Part shown: positions 45,713 to 54,353 of the stretch, piece by piece
Position numbering within the stretch: the first letter of the stretch is position 1
How the letters are laid out: every line of letters starts with the position of its first letter
Assembly: GCF_030730865.1 (NCBI RefSeq)
Contig: NZ_JAVALZ010000001.1
Span: 1,550,001 to 1,614,000 of the forward strand
DNA from: Uliginosibacterium sp. 31-16
Lineage (GTDB): Bacteria > Pseudomonadota > Gammaproteobacteria > Burkholderiales > Rhodocyclaceae
Direction of reading: 5' to 3'
DNA length: 64,000 nucleotides
Notes under the pieces: generated by a model
The model's database searches: none
Seen by the model: the letters and a program-made list of their open reading frames with translations, nothing else
What the model was told of the DNA's origin: nothing
Position numbers and translations under genes: made by a program

Positions 45713-48700
45713 ATGCGGCTGGGTTTGGTCGGACGATGGCAGGGGAGTTTCCGTTTCCGTCTGGTAATCGCAACGGTTGCTGCGATTACCGTCATGGTCG
45801 CCCTGTATACCGGCCTGCAATACCTGCGCCATGTGCATACGGTGGAGGCTGCGCAGAAAGAGCGCGCCGAGGGGCTGGCTAATCTGATGGCAGAGTCCCT
45901 TGCCCAGCCGATGTTTGATTTCAATACGCTGGCGGTGGCACTGGCCGTCAAGGCGCTGGGCTCGCATACCGATATCCGCTGGGTGCGGGTAACGGACAGC
46001 AACGGCGATGTGGTGGTAGACACCGGAGCCGAGGTACAGGCCAGCGAGCTGCTGCTGACGCTGAGACGGCCGATTGCCTATCAGGACGGGAAGCGCTTAC
46101 TGGAGGTGGGTAATATCCAGTTGGCGTTTTCGCGCAAATCGCTGGATGCCGAACTTTACAAGGGTGCGCTGGAGATCCTGCTGAGCGGATTGCTGGTGGC
46201 CGTCGGCACGGTGCTGGCGGCCTTGTGGGCGTTTCGCTCAATTACCCGGCCGCTGGGCGAAATCACCCGCGGGCTGGACCAGCTGGCAGCGGGACAGACC
46301 GGGATTGCTCTGCCCCCTGTGCAGCGCGACGACGAGTTTGGCCGCATGGCCAATGCCTTGCAGCGTTTTCGCGATGCGATCATGGAGCGCCAGCGTGCCG
46401 AGGCTGCGATCCATGATAACGAAGAACGGTTTCGCGATTTTTCGCAAAGCTCCGCCGACTGGTTCTGGGAAATGGACGCGGATCTGCGCTTCTCCTATTT
46501 TTCGGACAACTTTGCCGCCATCGTCGGGGTGTCGCCGGCGGGCTTGCTGGGCAAGACACGCATCGATCTGAGCCATCTGGTGATTCTCAACCAGTCTGCC
46601 GTGCGCGCCGAGCTGCTCAGCCGGCTGGTGCGCCGCGAGCCTTTCCGCAATGTCGAATATCACGCCCGCAAGTCAGACGGCAGCCTGCTGTGGCTGTCGG
46701 TCAGCGGGCTGCCTTACTACGCACAGGATGGAACGTTTCGCGGCTATCGCGGGGTCGGGCAGGATATTACGGCCCGGCGTACTGCCGAAGAGGCGGCGCG
46801 CAAACTGTCGCTGGCGGTCGAGCAAAGCCCCAACAACGTGATCATCACCAACGCTGCTGCCGAGATCGAATACGTCAACGAAGCCTTCACACGCATCACC
46901 GGCTACACGCCCGGCGAAGTGCGCGGGCGTAATCCGCGCTTCCTGCAGTCCGGCCAGACTCCGCCGGAAACCTACGTCGGCCTGTGGCAGGCATTGTCGC
47001 GGGGGCTGCCCTGGCAGGGCGAGCTGATCAACCGGCGCAAGGATGGCGAAATCTACATTGAATACGGCTTCTTTGCGCCGCTGCGCCAGCCTGACGGCAC
47101 GATCACCCACTACTTGGCGATCAAGGAAGACATCACGGCCAAGAAGCTGGTCGAGCGTGAGCTGGAGCGCCACCGCGATCACCTGGAACTGATGGTCGCC
47201 GAGCGTACCGCCCAGCTGGCGGAGGCCAAGGAAGCGGCCGAGGCGGCCAGCCGGGCCAAGGGTTCATTCGTGGCGAACATGAGTCATGAGATCCGCACGC
47301 CCTTGAATGCCGTGCTGGGTCTGGCGCGCATGATCATGCGTGAAAACGACGGCCGCAAATCCGGTCGTACGGCGGCCCAGATTCTTGAAGCCGGCGAGCA
47401 CCTGCTGGGCGTGATCAACGACATTCTCGACTTCTCGCGCATCGAGGCCGGCAAGCTGCTGATCGAGTTGCGCCCCTTCCGTCTCGGTGTCTGTGTCGAA
47501 GAGGCGCTCAAGCTGGTTGCCGAGCGTGCCCGCGCCAAGGGCCTGCATCTGTTTGCCGAACATGGCACGGACATGCCGGAATGGGTGGAAGGCGATCGTT
47601 TGCGCATCGAGCAGATCCTCATCAACCTGCTCTCCAATGCAGTCAAATTCACCGAGCAAGGCCGCATCGTCCTGTCTCTGGCGCGGGATGATGAGCGCAT
47701 CCTGTTCAAGGTGGCTGACTCCGGTATCGGCATGAGTGCCGAGCAGATAGTGCGTCTGTTCCAGCCCTTTGAGCAGGCCGATGCCTCGACCACCCGCCGA
47801 TTCGGCGGTTCCGGGCTGGGGCTGACCATCAGTCGCAATCTGGCGCGCCAGATGGGCGGCGACATCACGGTGGACAGCGCTCCCGGGCGAGGCAGCGTGT
47901 TCGTTCTCAGTCTGCCTTTGCGCGAAGTCCTGCCCGATGGCGCCGCGGTGATCGTGCCCATGGGGAATCAGCGTCTTGCAGGCTTGCGGATTCTGGCCGT
48001 GGAGGATATGGAGCTCAACCGCATCGTGCTCGATGACATGCTTGAAAACGAAGGTGCCACGGTCGTTTTTGCCGAGCACGGGCAGCAGGCGCTGGGGCTG
48101 CTCGACAAGCCGGACGTGCCCGCTTTCGATGTGATCCTGACCGACATCCAGATGCCGGTCATGGACGGCTACGAACTGGCCCAGCAGGTGCGGCTGCGCC
48201 AGCCCGGTCTGCCGGTGATCGGCCTGACCGCGCATGCCATGCCCGAGGAGCGGCAGCGCTGCCTGACGTCGGGCATGGTGGCGCATATCTCCAAACCGAT
48301 TGATTGCAACATCCTGATCGCCACCATCCTGCAGCACGTATCGCCGCCCTTATCGACGCCCGTCACGCGAGCTTGTACCAGCGAACTGATCGATTGGGCC
48401 GCCCTGTCCGAACGCTACCGGGGGCGTGGCGAATTCGCCGAGAAACTGTTCACCATTCTCCTGCGGACGCATGCGGAGACGCCGCATACGCTGCGCAATG
48501 CGGCGCGTGCCTACGATGTCGAAACCATCAAGAGCATAGCCCACACCTTGCAGGGCATTGCCGGCAATGTCGAAGCCCCGGCCTTGCACGAACTGGCCAT
48601 CCAGGTCGAACAGAGCATTCGCGAGGGCCGCGAGGACAGTCTCGGGCTGGCTGAACAGCTCGCTGCGAGCATGGATGAGTTGCTTGCCATGCTGCGCCAG

Positions 48701-48730
48701 CGCGGCGCTCAGCAAATTCATGATGTGTGA
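45713..48730 (+). CDS. Hybrid sensor histidine kinase (HAMP-PAS-PAS-HisKA-HATPase-REC-Hpt)
   Basis: A 1005-residue inner-membrane kinase. Two membrane segments (about 17-38, IATVAAITVMVALYTGL; about 150-172, LLSGLLVAVGTVLAALW) frame a periplasmic sensor of about 110 residues. HAMP (about 172-225) follows, then two PAS domains (about 240-365 and 365-490), HisKA with His-525 (NMSHEIRTPLN), HATPase (LLSNAVKFTEQG, GGSGLGLTIS), a receiver with Asp-811 (LTDIQMPVMDG) and a C-terminal Hpt domain with His-944 (IAHTLQGIAGN). All phosphorelay residues are present. The ATG at 45713 is chosen for its GGGAGA 5 bases upstream; in-frame starts at 45581 (GTG) and 45701 (ATG) are less likely. The 291-base gap before it shows only a small palindrome. 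Confidence 0.92.
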   Translation: MRLGLVGRWQGSFRFRLVIATVAAITVMVALYTGLQYLRHVHTVEAAQKERAEGLANLMAESLAQPMFDFNTLAVALAVKALGSHTDIRWVRVTDSNGDVVVDTGAEVQASELLLTLRRPIAYQDGKRLLEVGNIQLAFSRKSLDAELYKGALEILLSGLLVAVGTVLAALWAFRSITRPLGEITRGLDQLAAGQTGIALPPVQRDDEFGRMANALQRFRDAIMERQRAEAAIHDNEERFRDFSQSSADWFWEMDADLRFSYFSDNFAAIVGVSPAGLLGKTRIDLSHLVILNQSAVRAELLSRLVRREPFRNVEYHARKSDGSLLWLSVSGLPYYAQDGTFRGYRGVGQDITARRTAEEAARKLSLAVEQSPNNVIITNAAAEIEYVNEAFTRITGYTPGEVRGRNPRFLQSGQTPPETYVGLWQALSRGLPWQGELINRRKDGEIYIEYGFFAPLRQPDGTITHYLAIKEDITAKKLVERELERHRDHLELMVAERTAQLAEAKEAAEAASRAKGSFVANMSHEIRTPLNAVLGLARMIMRENDGRKSGRTAAQILEAGEHLLGVINDILDFSRIEAGKLLIELRPFRLGVCVEEALKLVAERARAKGLHLFAEHGTDMPEWVEGDRLRIEQILINLLSNAVKFTEQGRIVLSLARDDERILFKVADSGIGMSAEQIVRLFQPFEQADASTTRRFGGSGLGLTISRNLARQMGGDITVDSAPGRGSVFVLSLPLREVLPDGAAVIVPMGNQRLAGLRILAVEDMELNRIVLDDMLENEGATVVFAEHGQQALGLLDKPDVPAFDVILTDIQMPVMDGYELAQQVRLRQPGLPVIGLTAHAMPEERQRCLTSGMVAHISKPIDCNILIATILQHVSPPLSTPVTRACTSELIDWAALSERYRGRGEFAEKLFTILLRTHAETPHTLRNAARAYDVETIKSIAHTLQGIAGNVEAPALHELAIQVEQSIREGREDSLGLAEQLAASMDELLAMLRQRGAQQIHDV

Positions 48731-48856
48731 GCGGCAGGCTGAAGGCCCCCTTCTGGTGGGCCTGAGCGGACAGGGGGTCTGCAGGGGCGCGTGTTTATTG
48801 GCTGAGCGCCATGTGTGCCTGAAGATGCCCGTCCAGCGAGGGTCTGCGAGCATGCA

Positions 48857-49777
48857 TCATTGATCGCCGAGGCGTTGCCGGAGCGCGGTGGCTTCGGCGC
48901 GCAGGGCCGTCAGGAATGCATCGCTCAGCGGCGTCGACGGCCGGTAGGCCGGGCGCACCGCGCTGACCCGGAACGGGATGGACACGCCAAAACGCCGCAG
49001 CGCCAGCCCGCTTTCCGCATGTGCCGCGTACTCCAGCGCCGTCAGCGGATTCACGATGGCGAGCCCCAAGCCCTCGCGTACCAGCGCGCAGACCGAGGCG
49101 GCGGTCTGCGTTTCCAGCAGCTGCTGGCGCGCCACGCCATGCTCGTGAAACACGGCATCCAGCTGCACGCGATACGGGTCGCCCGGCGCGAGGCTGATGA
49201 AGGGCTGACCGGCGAAATCCTGCGGCATCAGCACCGGCTTGGCGGTCAGTGGATGGCTGGCGGGCAGCACGCAGACCTCGTCAGCCTCCAGCAGCACTTC
49301 CAGCGTGGTGCCGGGTGGCGCGCTGTCCTGCTCGGTGAGGCCCAGATCGAAGCGCTGCGCCGAGAGCCATTCCTCCAGCCAGGGTGATTCTGCCGGGGTG
49401 ATCGCCAGCCCCACGCTGGCGTGCTGCGCCCGGAAGCGCCGGCACACGCCCGGCAGCAGTGCCTGGGCAAACGCCGGCACGCAGACGATGGCGAGGCTGG
49501 CGGCGGCAAACTCACGCAGACCGCTGGCCGTGGCGAGGATACGCTCCAGCCCGATATACGAGCGTTGCACTTCCTCATGCAGGGCCAGCGCGCGAGCGGT
49601 CGGCTTGAGGCGGCCGCGCACCCGGTCAAAGAGGGCAAAGCCCAGCAAAGTTTCGAACCGGGCCAGCTCGCGGCTGACCGTTGGCTGCGAGGTGTACAGC
49701 AGTGCCGCCGCACCGGTGACGCTGCCGGCCTGTATCACGGCGCGGAAAATCTCGATGTGGCGGTGTTCGATGCTCAT
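48857..49777 (-). CDS. lysR: LysR, transcriptional activator of lysA
   Basis: A 306-residue LysR-type regulator. The N-terminal winged helix reads HIEIFRAVIQAGSVTGAAALL and TSQPTVSRELARFETLLG, and the effector domain contains QTAASVCALVREGLGLAIVNPL. It is divergent from lysA with 136 bases between starts, the classical LysR-lysA pair in which LysR with diaminopimelate activates lysA. A perfect TAAAA-GCA-TTTTA dyad (T-N11-A) lies 26 bases from the lysR start, fitting autoregulation. Confidence 0.92.
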   Translation of the reverse strand: MSIEHRHIEIFRAVIQAGSVTGAAALLYTSQPTVSRELARFETLLGFALFDRVRGRLKPTARALALHEEVQRSYIGLERILATASGLREFAAASLAIVCVPAFAQALLPGVCRRFRAQHASVGLAITPAESPWLEEWLSAQRFDLGLTEQDSAPPGTTLEVLLEADEVCVLPASHPLTAKPVLMPQDFAGQPFISLAPGDPYRVQLDAVFHEHGVARQQLLETQTAASVCALVREGLGLAIVNPLTALEYAAHAESGLALRRFGVSIPFRVSAVRPAYRPSTPLSDAFLTALRAEATALRQRLGDQ

Positions 49778-49802
49778 ATCAGGAATGGATTGATTGTGTG
49801 AA

Positions 49803-49815
49803 TAAAAGCATTTTA
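49803..49815. promoter_or_regulatory. Candidate LysR operator (T-N11-A dyad)
   Basis: TAAAAGCATTTTA is a perfect 5-bp inverted repeat around GCA, with the T-N11-A spacing typical of LysR-type binding sites. It lies in the lysR-lysA divergent gap, nearer to lysR. The gap is AT-rich here compared with its surroundings. Confidence 0.55.
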
Positions 49816-49913
49816 CTGAATTAATGGCGGCTGGCACGATGCGGCCATTCAGGTAGCGACGCAGCCACAGGCTGCGCCTGCAACCTTGCTCAATAGCTCA
49901 CCGGATTTTTGCC

Positions 49914-51152
49914 ATGCTCAAGCCCCTCGATCACTCCCGCCTGAACCAGCTCGCCGCCGAATTCGGCACGCCCTTGTGGCTCTACGACGCCGCGATCATT
50001 CGCGAGCGCATCGCCGCGCTGCGCGCCTTCGATCACATCCGTTTTGCCCAGAAGGCCTGCTCGAACACCCACATCCTGCGCCTGATGCGCGCAGAAGGCG
50101 TGGTGGTGGATGCCGTGTCGCCTGGCGAGATCGCCCGCGCGCTGGCCGCTGGTTTCACCTCGAAAGAAGGCAAGAGCGAGATCGTGTTCACCGCGGACCT
50201 GGCCACCGAAGAGACGCTGGATCTCGTCGTGCGTGAAGAGATTCCGATGAATGCCGGCTCGATCGACATGCTGCGCCAGCTCGGCGCGAAGGCGCCGGGC
50301 CACCGCGTTTGGCTGCGCATCAACCCGGGCTTCGGCCACGGCCACAGCAACAAGACCAACACCGGCGGCGAGCACAGCAAGCATGGCATCTGGCATACCG
50401 ACCTGCCGGCGGCGCTGGCGGTGATCGCGCAATACGGCCTCAAGCTGGTGGGACTCCATATGCACATCGGCTCCGGTGTGGATTACGGCCACCTGCAGCA
50501 GGTCTGCGGCGCGATGGTGCAGTTGGTCAAGGATGCCGGGCAGGACATCGAGGCCATCTCGGCCGGCGGCGGCCTGTCGATTCCGTATCGCGAAGACGAC
50601 GCGCAGATCGACACCGCCCACTACTTCGGCCTGTGGGACGCAGCGCGCAAGGAAGTGGAAGCCCATCTCGGCCATCCGGTGAAGCTGGAGATCGAGCCGG
50701 GTCGCTATCTGGTCGCCGAGTCCGGCCTGCTGCTGAGTGAAGTGCGCGCCACCAAGGACGTGGGCAGCAATCACTTCGTGCTGGTCGACGCCGGCTTCAC
50801 CGAGCTGGTGCGCCCCTCCATGTACGGCAGCTACCACGCCATCAGCGTGGTGTCGCGCGATGGTTCAGATGTAGCTGCCCGCCCGCTGCGCGACAGCGTG
50901 GTCGCCGGTCCGCTGTGCGAATCCGGCGACGTGTTCACCCAGGCCGAAGGCGGCGTGGTCGAAACGCGCAGCCTGCCCGCCGCGCAGGTCGGCGATCTGC
51001 TGGTGCTGCACGACACCGGCGCTTACGGCGCGAGCATGTCCTCGAACTACAACAGCCGTCCGCTGATCGCCGAGCTGCTGCTCGACGGCGGGCAAGCCCG
51101 CCTGATCCGCCGCCGCCAGACCATGGCCGAGCTGCTCGCACTGGAAGCCTGA
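49914..51152 (+). CDS. lysA: Diaminopimelate decarboxylase
   Basis: A 412-residue PLP enzyme, the last step of lysine synthesis. It resembles the E. coli branch: FAQKACSNTHILRLM carries the PLP-binding Lys, followed by FTADLATEETLDLVV, INPGFGHGHSNKTNTGGEHSK, LVGLHMHIGSG and GPLCESGDVFTQ (catalytic Cys region). The length matches (420 in E. coli). The ATG at 49914 begins MLKPLDHSRLNQLAAEFGTP. Divergent from its activator gene lysR. The 246-base gap after it holds one long palindrome and no other gene. Confidence 0.96.
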   Translation: MLKPLDHSRLNQLAAEFGTPLWLYDAAIIRERIAALRAFDHIRFAQKACSNTHILRLMRAEGVVVDAVSPGEIARALAAGFTSKEGKSEIVFTADLATEETLDLVVREEIPMNAGSIDMLRQLGAKAPGHRVWLRINPGFGHGHSNKTNTGGEHSKHGIWHTDLPAALAVIAQYGLKLVGLHMHIGSGVDYGHLQQVCGAMVQLVKDAGQDIEAISAGGGLSIPYREDDAQIDTAHYFGLWDAARKEVEAHLGHPVKLEIEPGRYLVAESGLLLSEVRATKDVGSNHFVLVDAGFTELVRPSMYGSYHAISVVSRDGSDVAARPLRDSVVAGPLCESGDVFTQAEGGVVETRSLPAAQVGDLLVLHDTGAYGASMSSNYNSRPLIAELLLDGGQARLIRRRQTMAELLALEA

Positions 51153-51163
51153 GCGGCAGACCG

Positions 51164-51206
51164 GCCTGCTTGAAGAGCCGCATCTGGCGGCGTTCTTCAA
51201 GCAGGC
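51164..51206. terminator. Long palindrome after lysA
   Basis: GCCTGCTTGAAGA(G)CCGC-ATCT-GGCGG(CG)TTCTTCAAGCAGGC forms a nearly perfect stem of about 18 bp, 11 bases after the lysA stop. It is the best-paired member of the CCGC-TTCT-GGCGG family in this window. There is no following T-run. Confidence 0.75.
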
Positions 51207-51398
51207 TATGCGGTGAGGGCCGCCCTGACTGGATCCCCGGCATGGCATGCTGCACAAGCATGCTGGAGGCTGCTCTTCAGGCAGGCACGCAGGGCGCTTG
51301 CGCGTTCATCGACTGCCGCCCGGATGGATGCTGCCGCGATGGCACATGCATCAGGACTCTGCTAGCGTGGAGGCTGGTTTTTCGGCGAGGGCTTGCAC

Positions 51399-51887
51399 AT
51401 GGCAGGCGAGGATTTCGCGGTTTACAAGTACAAGCACGGGCAGCGCACAAGCGCGTCTCGCGGACGCCTGCTGTGGGCACTTGGCTTCTTTGCTGCCGGC
51501 GTGCTGACGTTCTTTTTCCTGTTTCCGCTCGGGCTTATGCTGATCGCCATCGGTGCCTGGCAGCTGTGGGGGCGCAGCGCGGAGAACGGTCTGATGATCG
51601 GCCCACGTTATCTCATCTGCGGCAACACGATTCTGTACTACCGCAACCTGAGCCGCGTGGCGAGCAGCGCCAAGGGAGTGCTGGATCTGTACGGCAGTGC
51701 CGGCGCGCCCTTGCGCATCGAACAGGAGCGGTTCCCCACGGGTGCCCGCAAGGCCGACAAGATCGAGCGCAACACCCGCGCCAAATTTGACAAGGCGAGC
51801 GCGCTGATTCTCCGGCGGGTGCAGGCGCAGGCCCCCGATGTCCAGTTAACTGGCGTGAGCATGCCGCTTCCCGAAGGCGATGCATGA
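51399..51887 (+). CDS. Membrane protein, first gene of the radical SAM operon
   Basis: A 162-residue protein: a basic hydrophilic start (MAGEDFAVYKYKHGQRTSASRG), one hydrophobic hairpin (LLWALGFFAAGVLTFFFLFPLGLMLIAIG, about 25-53, likely two short passes) and a soluble domain with IGPRYLICGNTILYYRNLSR and a basic helical end. The domain phrase IGPRY(L/V)IC...YYRN recurs in the next gene, so the two are paralogues. The gene ends by overlapping the next start by 4 bases (ATGA). GAGGG lies about 7 bases before the ATG. Function unknown; a partner or anchor for the radical SAM enzyme is a guess from position. Confidence 0.75.
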   Translation: MAGEDFAVYKYKHGQRTSASRGRLLWALGFFAAGVLTFFFLFPLGLMLIAIGAWQLWGRSAENGLMIGPRYLICGNTILYYRNLSRVASSAKGVLDLYGSAGAPLRIEQERFPTGARKADKIERNTRAKFDKASALILRRVQAQAPDVQLTGVSMPLPEGDA

Positions 51888-52522
51888 AGAAATCCAAAGC
51901 AGAGGCAGCACGGGAATTCCGGCGGTTTCGTTATAAGACACCGCAGCTGCATTGGGTGTTGCTGGCCTTCCGCGCGGCAATCAATGCTTTCTTCCTGGCC
52001 TTGTTGCTGGTGCCCTTGGGCGTCGTGCTGCTCATGTTTCTGGCGCCCGGGCGCCTGCCGGACCCGGATGCCTGGCCTACCGGAACCATCCTGTCTGTCA
52101 TGATCTCCTGCTTGTTCGGAGCGGTTTCGGGCCTAGTGTTTGGCGAGGCGCGATTGATGGGGACATTGCGCATCGGCCCGCGCTATGTGATCTGCAACGG
52201 ACAGATCGCGTACTACCGCAATATCCGAGAAGCCGTGCTGGCGTGCGGCAAGCAGCTGACACTGCAGACACAGGCTGGCGCTTGCCTCAAGATCAGGCAG
52301 GACTGGTTTTATGTGCTGGGGCGACGGCAGGATGAAAAGGCCGCAGAGCGTTTTGACGCAGCTGCCAGCCTGATCAGGGAGAATCTTCGGGCGCTGGTGC
52401 CTGCGGCCACCTGGAAGGAAATCGAGCAGCCACGTCGCCGGAAGAAAAGTCCGCCCGGGGCTGCGCCTGAGAAAACCGCTCTTCGCGCCAACCGGCCCGG
52501 AACCAGAAAGACGCAGCGATAG
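51884..52522 (+). CDS. Membrane protein, second gene of the radical SAM operon
   Basis: A 212-residue paralogue of the preceding protein. Two membrane segments (INAFFLALLLVPLGVVLLMFLA and GTILSVMISCLFGAVSGLVFG, between about 30 and 85) precede the shared soluble domain (LRIGPRYVICNGQIAYYRNIRE). A basic tail (RRRKKSPPG, up to RPGTRKTQR) ends the protein. Coupled to the gene before by a 4-base overlap and to the radical SAM gene by a 1-base gap, so all are one transcript. No family recognised. Confidence 0.75.
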   Translation: MKKSKAEAAREFRRFRYKTPQLHWVLLAFRAAINAFFLALLLVPLGVVLLMFLAPGRLPDPDAWPTGTILSVMISCLFGAVSGLVFGEARLMGTLRIGPRYVICNGQIAYYRNIREAVLACGKQLTLQTQAGACLKIRQDWFYVLGRRQDEKAAERFDAAASLIRENLRALVPAATWKEIEQPRRRKKSPPGAAPEKTALRANRPGTRKTQR

Positions 52523-52523
52523 C

Positions 52524-54353
52524 ATGGAATTCTCGCGCAACATTCACCTGCTCTACGTGCCGACGCTGTGCTGCAACCTCAGCTGCAGCTACTGCTATCT
52601 CGGTGAGCAGACCACGCAGGCGGCGCTGAAGGAGGATGCCACGCGCGCCGTGGCGAGCCTGCAGACGGCCCTGCAGCGGCTGGAGGAGGCGGGGGTGCTG
52701 GCCTTCAACCTGTCCCTGCATGGCGGCGAGGTGACAACGCTGCCCGCCCCCGTGCTGGACCAGCTGTTCACGCTGGTGCGTGGCCACTACCGCAAGCATT
52801 TCGACGCGATCAGCGCACTGGGCCACAAGAAATCCGCCCCGCACATCAAGACCAATCTTTACAAGTTCGCCAGCCTGTACGAGCTGCTGGACCGCCACAA
52901 GGTTTCCGTCAGCGCCAGCATCGATCTGCCGCTGGCCATGCATGCCAAACATCGCCTGACCCGCGGCGGCAAGGTGTGGCTGGACCGCACCCACGACAAC
53001 CTGCGCCTGCTTGCCCGCTACCCGCATGCCAAGAAGATTTCCGCCACCCTGTGTGCCGAGCATCTGACGGACATCGATGCCTTTATCGCCGACATCTGGT
53101 TCATCCACCGTGAGTTGGGTTTCGACATGAACAACTTCAACATCATGTTTGCCTTCGGCTCGCGCCTGAACGACGCGGCACGCTGTGGCGACAGCTTCGA
53201 GCCGGTCTCCTCGGCCCAGCAGATGGCGCTGTACGAGAAGCTCCAGACCGCGTTCACCGGCACCGAACTGGAAGAGGGCTTGCGGCGTAACTGGTTCGAC
53301 GAATTCAAGCCCAGCTACTGCACCAATGCCTTCAACTGCGGCGAGCGCTTCTACCTGTTGCAGAGCGATGGCGAGGTGTATTCCTGCGTGCGCGGGCAGG
53401 GCATCGAGGAATTTCATTACGGCAATCTGTTGCGTGATCCGGTCGACGCGGTACTGGATAACGGCGCCCGCAAGATCAGCGCGATCCATCAGGCGCACGG
53501 TTTCGACAGTGATTGCCGCAGCTGCGGTCATCTCGGCCTGTGCCACACCGGCTGCCCGGTGGTGAAGCATCAGCAGGCGGCTGCCAAGTCCTACACCTGC
53601 GGGGTGCAGAAGCTGATTTACCGCGATCATCCGGTGTCGTTCCCGGCCGCGGTTGATGCGGCCACGCAGCGTGAGCAGGCGCGCGAATACGCGGCCGGCA
53701 TGCATCCGGCTTTGCTGCTGACGGACGAGCTGCCAGCCCCGCCTGCGCCACCGGAATTCCGTGTGCCGAATGATCTGGCCGAAGCGAAGAACACGCTGGA
53801 CGCCCTGATCGCTGCAGATCCGCTGCTGCAGGCGCTCTATGATCCGGCGGCGTTCGTGCTGGAGTTTGCTGATGGCGAGCTGCTGGCGCTCGATTCGCAG
53901 TTGCTCAAGCCGCGTCGCCGGATTTTCACGCTGGCGGAGGGTGAGGCGCTGACCCTGCATGTGCGTCGCGACATCCTGCTGGCGGCGTGCGCCGAGCCGG
54001 TACGCAACACCGTGTACCTGCAGGTGCTGCGCGACACGCCAGTGGTTTATGGCGACGAACAGCGGACCAAGCAGGCACATCTCTACACCTATCAGTGCTA
54101 TGCCGATTGCTTGCAGCCGAGCGAGCGTTTCGGCGAGACGCACGCGAGCCTGGCGCTCGCGCATCTGCTGGCGATGCACCGGCACCTGTATCAGCGCGGC
54201 GTGGCGAACAACCTGTTCGTCACCACGCAATACCTGCGCGACTACCATTACCAGAAGCAGCGCAACAATGCCTTCTACCACGTGCAGGCCGTCAACCTGC
54301 CGTTCCAGAATCTTGAATTCCACTACCTGTCCGCAGAGGATCCCGTCTCATGA
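52524..54353 (+). CDS. Radical SAM enzyme with SPASM-like Cys cluster and extra C-terminal domain
   Basis: A 609-residue protein. The radical SAM 4Fe-4S motif is Cys-17, Cys-21, Cys-24 (CNLSCSYCY, C-x3-C-x2-C), with NLSLHGGEV downstream as the GGE motif. A SPASM-type cluster region follows: Cys-272 (FNCGERFYLLQSDGEVYSC), then Cys-331, Cys-334, Cys-340, Cys-344 (CRSCGHLGLCHTGC) and a later Cys in SYTCGVQ. This pattern is typical of peptide/protein maturases of the sulfatase-maturase and RiPP type. Residues about 380-609 form an additional domain I do not recognise (ending HYQKQRNNAFYHVQAVNLPFQ, split as HYQKQRNNAFYH). The stop overlaps the start of the Asn-tail gene by 4 bases, making that protein the obvious substrate or partner. 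Not a His-Xaa-Ser system: no such repeats exist nearby. Confidence 0.88.
   Translation: MEFSRNIHLLYVPTLCCNLSCSYCYLGEQTTQAALKEDATRAVASLQTALQRLEEAGVLAFNLSLHGGEVTTLPAPVLDQLFTLVRGHYRKHFDAISALGHKKSAPHIKTNLYKFASLYELLDRHKVSVSASIDLPLAMHAKHRLTRGGKVWLDRTHDNLRLLARYPHAKKISATLCAEHLTDIDAFIADIWFIHRELGFDMNNFNIMFAFGSRLNDAARCGDSFEPVSSAQQMALYEKLQTAFTGTELEEGLRRNWFDEFKPSYCTNAFNCGERFYLLQSDGEVYSCVRGQGIEEFHYGNLLRDPVDAVLDNGARKISAIHQAHGFDSDCRSCGHLGLCHTGCPVVKHQQAAAKSYTCGVQKLIYRDHPVSFPAAVDAATQREQAREYAAGMHPALLLTDELPAPPAPPEFRVPNDLAEAKNTLDALIAADPLLQALYDPAAFVLEFADGELLALDSQLLKPRRRIFTLAEGEALTLHVRRDILLAACAEPVRNTVYLQVLRDTPVVYGDEQRTKQAHLYTYQCYADCLQPSERFGETHASLALAHLLAMHRHLYQRGVANNLFVTTQYLRDYHYQKQRNNAFYHVQAVNLPFQNLEFHYLSAEDPVS

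Noticed and set aside
52374-54323. A 649-codon open frame antisense to the radical SAM gene
   Set aside because: High GC coding DNA leaves the opposite strand open. The frame has no recognisable domains or ribosome-binding site, and the plus strand has clear Fe-S motifs.
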